In this document: positions 1 to 5,139 of the stretch, piece by piece
Layout of the letters: the number at the start of each line of letters is the position of its first letter
How positions within the stretch are numbered: position 1 is the stretch's first letter
Assembly: GCA_003022985.1 (NCBI GenBank)
Contig: PXTV01000237.1
Coordinates: 1 to 6,174 of the forward strand
Direction of reading: 5' to 3'
DNA: 6,174 nt
From: Bacteroidetes bacterium SW_11_45_7
Lineage (GTDB): Bacteria > Bacteroidota > Bacteroidia > Chitinophagales > SW-11-45-7
Made by a program: the position numbers and the translations under genes
Notes under the pieces: model-generated
The model's database searches: none
What the model was told of the DNA's origin: nothing
What the model saw: the letters and a program-made list of their open reading frames with translations, nothing else

Positions 1-1
1 C

Positions 2-736
2 ATCAAGAAAAAGCTCAAGGTCAAGAAGTGGAACGCTTGTGAGACCTGTAGCGGCAATGGCGCCAAAGACAGCAGCGCCATGGAAACCTGTTCCACATGT
101 GGTGGCGCAGGTCAGGTAAGGCAGGTTACCAATACCATCCTCGGCCAGATGCAAACAACCTCAACCTGCCCCAAATGCCACGGCCAGGGGCAGATCATCA
201 CCGAAAAATGCAGTACGTGCAGCGGTTCCGGCAGAACACAGGGTGAAGAAGAAATTGAAGTGGATATCCCTGCCGGTGTTCATGAAGGTATCCAGCTATC
301 GATGAACGGCAAAGGAAATGCCGGTGAGCGGGGTGGTCCGCCCGGTGACCTGATCATTGATGTCCACGAGAAAGAACACGAGGAGCTGCAGCGCGAAGGC
401 AATAATATTGTTTACGAACTCTACATCACTTTTCCCGATGCGGCTCTCGGCACATCACTTGAGGTGCCAACAATCGATGGCAAAGCCAAAATCAAGATTC
501 CCGAAGGCACCCAGCCGGGCAAAATTTTCCGGCTCAAGGGCAAAGGCGTCCCCGACATCAACACCTCTGAAAAGGGCGATGAGTTGATCCACGTGAACGT
601 ATGGACGCCCAAAACCCTTACCAAAGATGAAAAACAAACACTCGAACAACTGCGCGAGCACGATAATTTCCAGCCGAGCCCCAATGGTGATGAAAAGGGC
701 TTCTTTCAGAAAGTGAGGGATTATTTTGGGCAGTGA
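2..736 (+). CDS. dnaJ: DnaJ (Hsp40) co-chaperone, C-terminal part, 5' end outside the window
   Basis: DnaJ stimulates the ATPase of DnaK and passes unfolded clients to it in the cytoplasm. The frame is open from the first complete codon at base 2, giving 244 visible residues. The J domain and Gly/Phe region lie upstream of the window. Visible residues 13-77 hold the four CxxCxGxG zinc-finger repeats: CETCSGNG at 13-20, CSTCGGAG at 30-37, CPKCHGQG at 56-63 and CSTCSGSG at 70-77. These bind two zinc ions in known DnaJ proteins. They are followed by the second beta-sandwich substrate-binding domain (ALGTSLEVPTIDGKAKIKIP, PGKIFRLKGKGVP) and the usual short tail ending KGFFQKVRDYFGQ. All zinc ligands are present and nothing looks broken. 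The ATG at base 80 is internal and is not the start. The gene is G+C-richer than the cassette that follows. Identification is by strong family resemblance, and the details fit Bacteroidota DnaJ. Confidence 0.97.
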   Translation: MKKKLKVKKWNACETCSGNGAKDSSAMETCSTCGGAGQVRQVTNTILGQMQTTSTCPKCHGQGQIITEKCSTCSGSGRTQGEEEIEVDIPAGVHEGIQLSMNGKGNAGERGGPPGDLIIDVHEKEHEELQREGNNIVYELYITFPDAALGTSLEVPTIDGKAKIKIPEGTQPGKIFRLKGKGVPDINTSEKGDELIHVNVWTPKTLTKDEKQTLEQLREHDNFQPSPNGDEKGFFQKVRDYFGQ

Positions 737-773
737 TTCATTGGTAACAGTTTGATTTTATTAGTACAAACAG

Positions 774-805
774 TTGTTTAAAAACGATCAAAAATAATAT
801 CTTTA
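774..805 (+). promoter_or_regulatory. possible Bacteroidota-type promoter for the R-M cassette
   Basis: TTG at 774-776 is followed 21 bases later by TATCTTTA at 798-805. This matches the TAnnTTTG -7 element of Bacteroidota except in the last base. The spacing lies within the range reported for this phylum. Transcription would begin around 811-813, about 25 bases before the methyltransferase start. The site lies in the 99-base gap (737-835) between dnaJ and the methyltransferase, where I see no convincing terminator or other gene. The region is AT-rich, so a chance match is possible. Confidence 0.3.
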
Positions 806-835
806 GAAGAGTTGCCACTCAAATAATAGATAAAG

Positions 836-2059
836 TTGAAATATAGAACGAATAAGGTAAGGAAGGAGGATTATCCCATTCATAACTGGTATCGATTCGT
901 TCTATCCTTTCCTCCTCATCTGGTTAAACATTACCTCGAAAAGTTTGAATTACCATCTGACAGCGTGGTTCTTGACCCATTTTGCGGTACGGGGACATCA
1001 TTAGTTGAATCAAGACTCAACTATTACCATTCTATTGGGATTGAAGCCAACCCAATCTCCTATTTCGCTTCCAAAACGAAACTTAACTGGCTCTTTAGCC
1101 CAGACGAATTAGTTGATACGGCCTTCGAAATTGCAGAACGAGTTGATCAACTACTTAAAGAAGAGGGTATTGATGACTATAATCTAATGCATACTAATTC
1201 AATTTTTCTTAGGAATCTGCCTGAAGAAAGCCAAAAGGTTCTATTGAAGAACTCCATTTCTCCTATTCCCATGCATAAGTCTATCGCACTTATAGAAGAG
1301 ATCACAAGGATCAAAGACGAACCCTTAAAAGATCATCTTTTACTTGCCTGCCTAAATACGATTATCAATAATGTGAGTAACCTAAGATTTGGGCCAGAGG
1401 TGGGTGTTGGTAAGATAAAGGAGGACGCTGCGTTGCTAAATCCGTGGCTGGATAATGTGAAAACAATAGCTGAAGATATTTCAAGCTTACTCTATGGATA
1501 TGAGAATATTAATTATGAGACACATCTTGGTGATTCGCGCATGATCAACCAATATCTTTCTCCAAACTCAGTTCAAGCGGTCATTACATCACCTCCTTAC
1601 CCAAATGAGAAGGATTATTCAAGGGCTACAAGATTGGAGAGTGTGCTTCTCGGTCTCGTGAGGAATATGCAAGAAATGAGAAACATCAAAAAGACTTTTG
1701 TAAGGTCGAATACGAGAAGCGTTTACAAACAAGATAGAAGGATTGAATTGGGCAAAACATCCGGTTTTGAGAAAATGTACAGCAAAGTTACACTTCAATA
1801 TTTTGGTGGCATGGCGAAACATTTGGCAAATCTCAGGCCTAGCCTTACACCAGGAGCAAAATTAGCATATGTAGTTGGTGATCAGTCCTCTTATTTTCGT
1901 GTAATGATCAGAACAGGACAACTTCTGGCTGAAGTTGCCGAATCACTGGGTTATAAAGTCCTCGATTTAGAATTATTTAGAACGAGACCCGCCACTGTGT
2001 CAAAGAAAATGCTCAGAGAAGAGGTGTTGGTCTTAGAATACACTGGTGACAATGGCTAA
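836..2059 (+). CDS. site-specific DNA methyltransferase (amino-methyltransferase, N4-cytosine or N6-adenine)
   Basis: This 407-residue protein is predicted to transfer a methyl group from S-adenosylmethionine to an exocyclic amine of a DNA base. Motif I, DPFCGTGT, is at residues 47-54 and forms the cofactor loop. IGIEANP at 67-73 supplies the acidic residue expected to hold the ribose. The catalytic motif IV, TSPPYPN, is at 251-257. The SPPY form is common in N4-cytosine enzymes but does not exclude adenine. The order is motif I, then about 200 mostly helical residues, then motif IV; the long middle part may recognise the target. The first usable start is TTG at 836, because an in-frame TAG at 827-829 leaves no ATG before it. 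The homologous N-terminus (IHNWYRFVLSFPPHLVKHYL) begins soon after, so a later start would cut it. The last 8 bases overlap the nuclease gene. The gene is AT-rich compared with dnaJ, suggesting transfer. The recognition sequence cannot be read from the protein. Confidence 0.9.
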   Translation: MKYRTNKVRKEDYPIHNWYRFVLSFPPHLVKHYLEKFELPSDSVVLDPFCGTGTSLVESRLNYYHSIGIEANPISYFASKTKLNWLFSPDELVDTAFEIAERVDQLLKEEGIDDYNLMHTNSIFLRNLPEESQKVLLKNSISPIPMHKSIALIEEITRIKDEPLKDHLLLACLNTIINNVSNLRFGPEVGVGKIKEDAALLNPWLDNVKTIAEDISSLLYGYENINYETHLGDSRMINQYLSPNSVQAVITSPPYPNEKDYSRATRLESVLLGLVRNMQEMRNIKKTFVRSNTRSVYKQDRRIELGKTSGFEKMYSKVTLQYFGGMAKHLANLRPSLTPGAKLAYVVGDQSSYFRVMIRTGQLLAEVAESLGYKVLDLELFRTRPATVSKKMLREEVLVLEYTGDNG

Positions 2060-2840
2060 GAATAGATATAGCCAACTTGTTGAAAGAATTTTCTTCAACA
2101 ACTACGAGGAAGGTGAAAAAAATGTTGAGTTCTCAAGATCTGATATTGAAAAAGCGGCTGCTGCACTTAATATCAATCTTCCCAAAAACCTTGGAGATGT
2201 CATTTATGCCTTTCGTTTTAGAACAGAACTTCCCGAGAGCATATCCAACATTGCTTCTGAAGATGAAGAGTGGCTGATTAAACTTATCGGCAAAAGCTCT
2301 TATTGCTTCAGCTTGGAATCAAAGTTATCGATAATTCCCAACCAGAGTCTTGCCTATTCAAAAATCCTTGATTCCACTCCTGGCATCATCAACAAATATT
2401 CCCTTACTGATGAACAAGCTCTTTTGGCTATATTGAGGTACAATCGGTTAATAGATATCTTTCTGAGTATTACCTGTTACTCCCTGCAAAACCACTTGAG
2501 AACATCTGTACCAAGCCTTGGACAAGTGGAAACAGATGAGATATACATAGGCATAGATAAAAAAGGAGGACATTTTGTTGTTCCCGTTCAGGCCAAAGGA
2601 GGAAGTGACAAACAAGGTAAAGTTCAGATTGAGCAAGACTTTGAAATATGCCACTATAAGTTTCCCAACTTGATTTGCATTCCGGTCGCAGCCCAGTTCA
2701 TGAGTAATGGAAAAATGGCTCTGTTTTCATTCGAAAGAGATGTTGAATCGATAAAAATTATCTCAGAAAGACATTATCTACTTGTGCAATCAGATGAGCT
2801 AACGGAGCAAGAAGTGGCTAATTACCACAAAAGAATTTGA
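2052..2840 (+). CDS. probable restriction endonuclease partner (PD-(D/E)xK-like, QAK variant)
   Basis: I read this 262-residue protein as the nuclease of a restriction-modification pair. The key stretch is VETDEIYIGID at residues 159-169 followed by HFVVPVQAKGG at 174-184. This is a strand with acidic residues (E160, D162, E163), then a beta hairpin ending in Q180-A-K182. That fits the PD-(D/E)xK nuclease core, with glutamine in place of the usual acidic residue as in Mrr-type enzymes. Conserved-looking blocks follow, including FPNLICIPVAAQF and an acidic-basic C-terminus. The N-terminal 150 residues have no motif I can name and may bind DNA. I choose ATG at 2052, which overlaps the methyltransferase stop (ATGGCTAA); GTG at 2046 in the same frame would add two residues. 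The overlap implies translational coupling, so methylase is made first. No signal peptide or membrane segment is seen. Pairing and nuclease fold are inferred from motif and context; no biochemical function is proven. Confidence 0.75.
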   Translation: MAKNRYSQLVERIFFNNYEEGEKNVEFSRSDIEKAAAALNINLPKNLGDVIYAFRFRTELPESISNIASEDEEWLIKLIGKSSYCFSLESKLSIIPNQSLAYSKILDSTPGIINKYSLTDEQALLAILRYNRLIDIFLSITCYSLQNHLRTSVPSLGQVETDEIYIGIDKKGGHFVVPVQAKGGSDKQGKVQIEQDFEICHYKFPNLICIPVAAQFMSNGKMALFSFERDVESIKIISERHYLLVQSDELTEQEVANYHKRI

Positions 2841-2888
2841 TCTTTGTATACTTACATTTTCACCTTCAGCACATCTCCCTAAAACTCC

Positions 2889-2896
2889 TACTTTTG
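2889..2896 (+). promoter_or_regulatory. candidate -7 promoter element of the ABC operon
   Basis: TACTTTTG matches the Bacteroidota -7 consensus TAnnTTTG exactly. It sits 20 bases before the ATG of the ABC ATPase, which would give a leader of roughly 12-15 bases. The -33 element is poor: at the right distance there is only TTC (2865-2867), not TTG. The rest of the 75-base gap 2841-2915 shows no terminator for the R-M cassette. Confidence 0.4.
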
Positions 2897-2911
2897 ATCC
2901 TTGCAAAAGTA
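2889..2911. repeat. 8-bp inverted repeat with 7-base spacer overlapping the -7 element
   Basis: TACTTTTG (2889-2896) and CAAAAGTA (2904-2911) are perfect reverse complements separated by 7 bases. The left arm is the candidate -7 element. The dyad could be an operator for a dimeric regulator, a short hairpin at the mRNA 5' end, or chance in an AT-rich stretch. It lies just before the ATG at 2916. Confidence 0.45.
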
Positions 2912-2915
2912 CCTA

Positions 2916-3290
2916 ATGGACGCCCTCACCTTAAACAATATTAACAAAGAATTCTCCGGCCATCAGGCGGTTGATGAAGTGAGCTTTGCCATCCCGCATC
3001 AAACCATTTTCGGGATGCTGGGGCCGAACGGTGCCGGGAAGACAACCCTCATCCGCATCATCACCAATATCCTCGCTGCCGACACCGGCAGTATATCGTT
3101 TTACGGGGAACCTCTCCGTGCCGGTCACCGGAACCATATCGGCTATATGCCGGAAGAGCGCGGCATGTACAAGAAGATGAAAGTCCATGAACAGCTCCTC
3201 TATCTGGCCCGTTTGCGGAATATGACAAAACAAGAAGCGGAAGATGGCATTGCCTATTGGCTGGACCGTTTCGACATATCTCAACAGTGA
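2916..3290 (+). CDS. N-terminal fragment of ABC ATPase (Walker A half)
   Basis: This 124-residue fragment starts at ATG 2916; TTG at 2901 is in frame but unnecessary, because family similarity begins at MDALTLNNINKEFSG. Walker A is GPNGAGKTT at about residues 36-44. The Q-loop region reads IGYMPEERGMYKKMKV, where the glutamate-containing form is usual for this DUF4162 subfamily. The fragment then enters the helical subdomain (LLYLARLRNMTKQEAEDGIAYWLDRFDIS) and stops at TGA 3288-3290 after two extra residues (QQ) read out of frame. It lacks the signature, Walker B, D-loop and H-loop, so on its own it could at most bind nucleotide weakly. The G+C content resembles dnaJ rather than the R-M cassette just upstream. 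Confidence 0.85.
   Translation: MDALTLNNINKEFSGHQAVDEVSFAIPHQTIFGMLGPNGAGKTTLIRIITNILAADTGSISFYGEPLRAGHRNHIGYMPEERGMYKKMKVHEQLLYLARLRNMTKQEAEDGIAYWLDRFDISQQ
3276..3290 (+). other. deletion junction in the ABC ATPase (loss of signature motif), with TGATG overlap
   Basis: The codons for ...RFDI in the upstream frame (to 3278) and ISTVMHKP in the downstream frame (from 3278) meet here without the intervening signature helix. The breakpoint therefore lies within a few bases of 3278. The premature stop TGA (3288-3290) overlaps the ATG at 3290-3292 as TGATG, an arrangement that permits reinitiation of the downstream half. Confidence 0.75.
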
Positions 3291-3757
3291 TGCACAAGCC
3301 CGCCATCCTGATCCTGGATGAGCCCTTTTCGGGCCTCGATCCGGTCAACAGTAATCTCATCAGAGAAGAAATTTACAGACTCCGCGATGCAGGGACAACC
3401 ATCATCTTCTCCACCCACCGCATGGAACAAGTTGAGGAAATTTGCGAGAAGATTGTGCTGATCAATAAGGGCCAAAAAATGCTGGAGGGGAGTGTTCATG
3501 ACGTCAAGGAGCAGTTCAAGGAAAACAAGTTCAGGATCAGATACAAAGGGGCCATGTTCCCATCGCACACTCCTGATTTTGAGATAATGAGCACGGACAA
3601 CGGGGAAGCGGTAATCCATTTGCTCAACGATATTACCAACAACCAGCTTCTCCAATTTCTGATCGAGAACCACATTGAGGTAGAGGCGTTCAATGAAATT
3701 TTGCCTACACTCAACGAGGTGTTTATTAAGCAAGTCACTGAACAGCAATCATCATGA
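3290..3757 (+). CDS. C-terminal fragment of ABC ATPase (Walker B, H-loop, DUF4162)
   Basis: This fragment has 155 residues from ATG 3290 (MHKPAILILDEP). A TTG at 3257 in the same frame would add 11 residues, most of them out of the family's frame. Walker B and the catalytic glutamate are in AILILDEP, the D-loop is SGLDP, and the H-loop histidine is in IIFSTHRMEQVEEIC. The DUF4162 C-terminal domain common to NatA-like exporters follows from roughly VHDVKEQFKENKFRIRYKG to the end. The stop overlaps the permease start as ATGA (3754-3757), so the original genes were translationally coupled. All downstream motifs are intact, which suggests that the break is recent or is a sequence error. Confidence 0.85.
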   Translation: MHKPAILILDEPFSGLDPVNSNLIREEIYRLRDAGTTIIFSTHRMEQVEEICEKIVLINKGQKMLEGSVHDVKEQFKENKFRIRYKGAMFPSHTPDFEIMSTDNGEAVIHLLNDITNNQLLQFLIENHIEVEAFNEILPTLNEVFIKQVTEQQSS

Positions 3758-4674
3758 CCAAGCTTTTGCTCATCATCTTCCGCGAGTATTGGACGCGCGT
3801 CCGCAAGTGGTCCTTCATTATCATCACGTTGCTCGGGCCTTTTGGCTTTGCACTGCTTTTTATTGCAAGCGCGTTTATACAGGACCTCAGCGATAGCAAG
3901 AAAACGATTTACGTTGTTGATGAGAGCGGTGATTTTACGGATAAGCTAAAGGATGCGGATGACGGCTCTCTTTACTTCAAATACCGGGATGAGGCCCTTG
4001 ACAGCGTAAAGGGGGGGCTGGCGTCTTCGCCCGCTGATGGCCTGCTTTATATTCCCGGTGACTTCGACCCGGAGCATCCGAACAATATCCGTCTCTTCTC
4101 CCAAAAACAACTGGGCCTGCAGGCAAAGAACTTCATCGAGGGCCAGGTTTCGTCAGCTCTAAAGGAAATCCGCATCAGCATCTACAACCTGGATGAAAAG
4201 GCGCTTGATAAACTTGACGTCAATGTGGATGTGCGTTCTGTCATCCTTGGGGAAGGGGAGCAAAAAGGGTATGCGGCCATCGCATCGGTCATCGGGTTGA
4301 TTAGCGGCTTTTTGATCTACATGACGCTGTTCATCTACGGCACCATGGTGATGAAAGGCGTGATGGAGGAGAAAACCAACCGGATTGTTGAAGTCCTCAT
4401 TTCCTCAGTACGCCCGTTTCAGCTTTTGCTGGGGAAAATTATAGGGATCGGAGGTGTTGGCATAACGCAGTTTTTGCTATGGATCGTGCTCATTTCATTC
4501 ACGTACCTGGGCTTGGGTATTGCCTTTAGCGGCAGTATGGAGGGGTTCCAGCAAATGTCGCAGGGGCAGATGGGGGCTGCCCAACAGATGAATCAGGAAG
4601 AAGTGGCGGCCATCGTAATCAGGAAGAGGTGGCGGCCATCGTGGAAAGCCTGCAATCGGTCAACTTTACCCTGA
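3754..4674 (+). CDS. N-terminal fragment of ABC-2 permease
   Basis: This fragment has 306 residues from ATG 3754, overlapping the ATPase stop by four bases. A basic cytoplasmic start (REYWTRVRKW) leads into the first membrane helix at about 19-43. A large soluble domain of about 130 residues follows, expected outside the cytoplasmic membrane, as in NatB-type permeases. The second helix is near 173-200. The conserved cytoplasmic stretch MEEKTNRIVEVLISSVRP begins at residue 204 and contains the usual coupling region of the ABC-2 family. A third helix is near 229-257. A glutamine- and methionine-rich loop (QQMSQGQMGAAQQMNQ) leads into the repeat. The last 18 or so residues (IRKRWRPSW...) are out-of-frame sequence and resemble no permease. 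Confidence 0.85.
   Translation: MTKLLLIIFREYWTRVRKWSFIIITLLGPFGFALLFIASAFIQDLSDSKKTIYVVDESGDFTDKLKDADDGSLYFKYRDEALDSVKGGLASSPADGLLYIPGDFDPEHPNNIRLFSQKQLGLQAKNFIEGQVSSALKEIRISIYNLDEKALDKLDVNVDVRSVILGEGEQKGYAAIASVIGLISGFLIYMTLFIYGTMVMKGVMEEKTNRIVEVLISSVRPFQLLLGKIIGIGGVGITQFLLWIVLISFTYLGLGIAFSGSMEGFQQMSQGQMGAAQQMNQEEVAAIVIRKRWRPSWKACNRSTLP
4591..4642 (+). repeat. tandem repeat, two 26-base copies with one mismatch, inside the permease gene
   Basis: Copy 1 is 4591-4616 and copy 2 is 4617-4642. They differ only at 4602 (A) versus 4628 (G). Each copy, read in its own frame, encodes NQEEVAAIV, and the difference is GAA versus GAG, both glutamate. Copy 2 is followed by G (GTG GAA), while copy 1 lacks that G. 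A 27-base in-frame duplication that later lost one base therefore explains the pattern well. A straight 26-base duplication is the alternative. Confidence 0.9.
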
Positions 4675-5081
4675 TCATCATTACCTTCCTGATTTACTTT
4701 ACGGGCGGTTATCTGCTTTACGGTGCGCTTTACGCAGCTATTGGGTCAGCCACTAACGATGATGGCGACATGCAATCGCTCACCTTACCGGTATCCATTC
4801 CCATCATTCTCTCCATTTTTATTATGATCAAAGTGGTCAATGACCCCCATTCACCTTTGGCTTTCTGGTCGTCCCTGATTCCTTTCACCTCGCCCATTAT
4901 CATGCCGGCCCTGGTTCCGTTTGGCCTGCCCTGGTGGCAAATTGCCTTATCTGTGCTTTTATTGATCGGTGGGTTTTTGTTGACAACCTGGATAGCGGCA
5001 AAAGTTTACAGGACGGGGATTTTGATGTACGGGAAAAAGGTGACGTTCAAAGAGCTGGGCAAATGGGTGTGGAAGGCGTGA
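4629..5081 (+). CDS. C-terminal fragment of ABC-2 permease
   Basis: This fragment has up to 150 residues from a GTG at 4629 inside the second repeat copy; homologous sequence already begins at 4617, so no true start exists here. It contains the last three membrane helices, roughly VNFTLIIITFLIYFTGGYLL and beyond, LTLPVSIPIILSIFIMIKVV, and WQIALSVLLLIGGFLLTTWI. Between them is the conserved LIPFTSPIIMPALVPFGLP segment. The tail (YRTGILMYGKKVTFKELGKWVWKA) is typical of Bacteroidota members. The sequence shows no other damage, so the frameshift is the only lesion in this gene. It overlaps the upstream fragment by 46 bases in another frame. Confidence 0.83.
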   Translation: MAAIVESLQSVNFTLIIITFLIYFTGGYLLYGALYAAIGSATNDDGDMQSLTLPVSIPIILSIFIMIKVVNDPHSPLAFWSSLIPFTSPIIMPALVPFGLPWWQIALSVLLLIGGFLLTTWIAAKVYRTGILMYGKKVTFKELGKWVWKA

Positions 5082-5084
5082 AGT

Positions 5085-5139
5085 TATAAAATATAAGATC
5101 AAAATTTGACGAATCACACTCCGAATCTTATATTTTATA
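5085..5139. terminator. AT-rich hairpin between convergent genes, probable bidirectional terminator
   Basis: The arms at 5085-5099 (TATAAAATATAAGAT) and 5125-5139 are perfect 15-base reverse complements with a 25-base loop. The structure fills the gap between the permease stop (5081) and the kinase stop (5140-5142 on the minus strand). It has only two G:C pairs and a long loop, and it lacks the classical GC stem with a U tract. Its position argues for a role in ending both transcripts, but the mechanism is uncertain. Confidence 0.6.

Larger units (their letters stand above)
836..2840 (+). other. AT-rich two-gene R-M cassette, probably acquired horizontally
   Basis: The two genes overlap and form one unit between dnaJ and the ABC transporter operon. 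Spot counts of G+C on 60-base lines give 18/60 at 1141-1200 and 22/60 at 2401-2460. The flanks give 32/60 at 121-180 and 33/60 at 3301-3360. No integrase, transposase, tRNA or clear direct repeat borders the block, so the insertion mechanism is not visible. Confidence 0.6.
2916..3757 (+). pseudogene. ABC exporter ATPase locus (NatA-like, DUF4162 type), broken by an internal deletion
   Basis: Two adjacent reading frames together make one ABC ATPase that lacks an internal segment. The upstream frame carries Walker A and runs to YWLDRFDIS. The downstream frame resumes with ISTVMHKPAILILDEP, which is normally preceded by the signature helix. In relatives, about 20 residues containing the LSxGMxQK signature lie between these points; none of them is present in any frame here. 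The locus is 842 bases, so the lost segment must be 3n+1 bases long if the ancestor was in frame, for example 61 or 64. Restoring it gives about 300 residues, the usual family length. The product would have exported a substrate at the inner membrane with the permease encoded next. Without the signature motif the composite ATP site cannot form, so the locus is very probably non-functional unless the gap is an assembly error. Confidence 0.85.
3754..5081 (+). pseudogene. ABC-2 family permease locus (NatB-like), frameshifted at a tandem repeat
   Basis: Two frames join into one six-helix ABC-2 permease if the frame is corrected at the tandem repeat 4591-4642. The upstream frame ends in NQEEVAAIV and then nonsense to TGA 4672-4674. 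The downstream frame begins with the second copy of NQEEVAAIV and continues ESLQSVNFTLIIITF. Adding one base between the copies gives a continuous 442-residue protein, a normal length for the family. This would be the membrane partner of the ATPase encoded just upstream, exporting an unknown substrate; sodium and peptides have been proposed for relatives. Confidence 0.82.

Noticed and set aside
421..684. Minus-strand open frame of 87 codons inside dnaJ
   Set aside because: It is opposite well-conserved DnaJ sequence and resembles no protein family.
737..800. Terminator after dnaJ (GTTTG at 750-754 with CAAAC at 767-771)
   Set aside because: A five-base stem with a 12-base loop and no following T tract is too weak to call.
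836..2840. Part of a larger defence system such as BREX, DISARM or a Type I/III R-M system
   Set aside because: Only two genes are present, both flanked by housekeeping-type genes. No helicase, specificity subunit, phospholipase-D-like or PglZ-like gene is seen.
737..2888. Target-site duplication or mobile-element ends around the R-M cassette
   Set aside because: I found no matching direct repeats, terminal inverted repeats, transposase or integrase at either edge. Short shared strings such as TTTGAT are expected by chance.
2931..3284. Minus-strand open frame of 117 codons opposite the ATPase N-terminal half
   Set aside because: It is a shadow of the Walker A-containing frame, with no motif of its own.
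3281..3748. Minus-strand open frame of 155 codons opposite the ATPase
   Set aside because: It lies wholly opposite a recognisable ABC coding sequence, shows no domain, and is explained by the codon bias of the plus strand.
4591..4674. Programmed -1 ribosomal frameshifting joining the two permease frames
   Set aside because: The shift direction would be right, but there is no in-frame slippery heptamer of the X XXY YYZ type. The frame change coincides with the tandem repeat, so mutation or sequence error is simpler.
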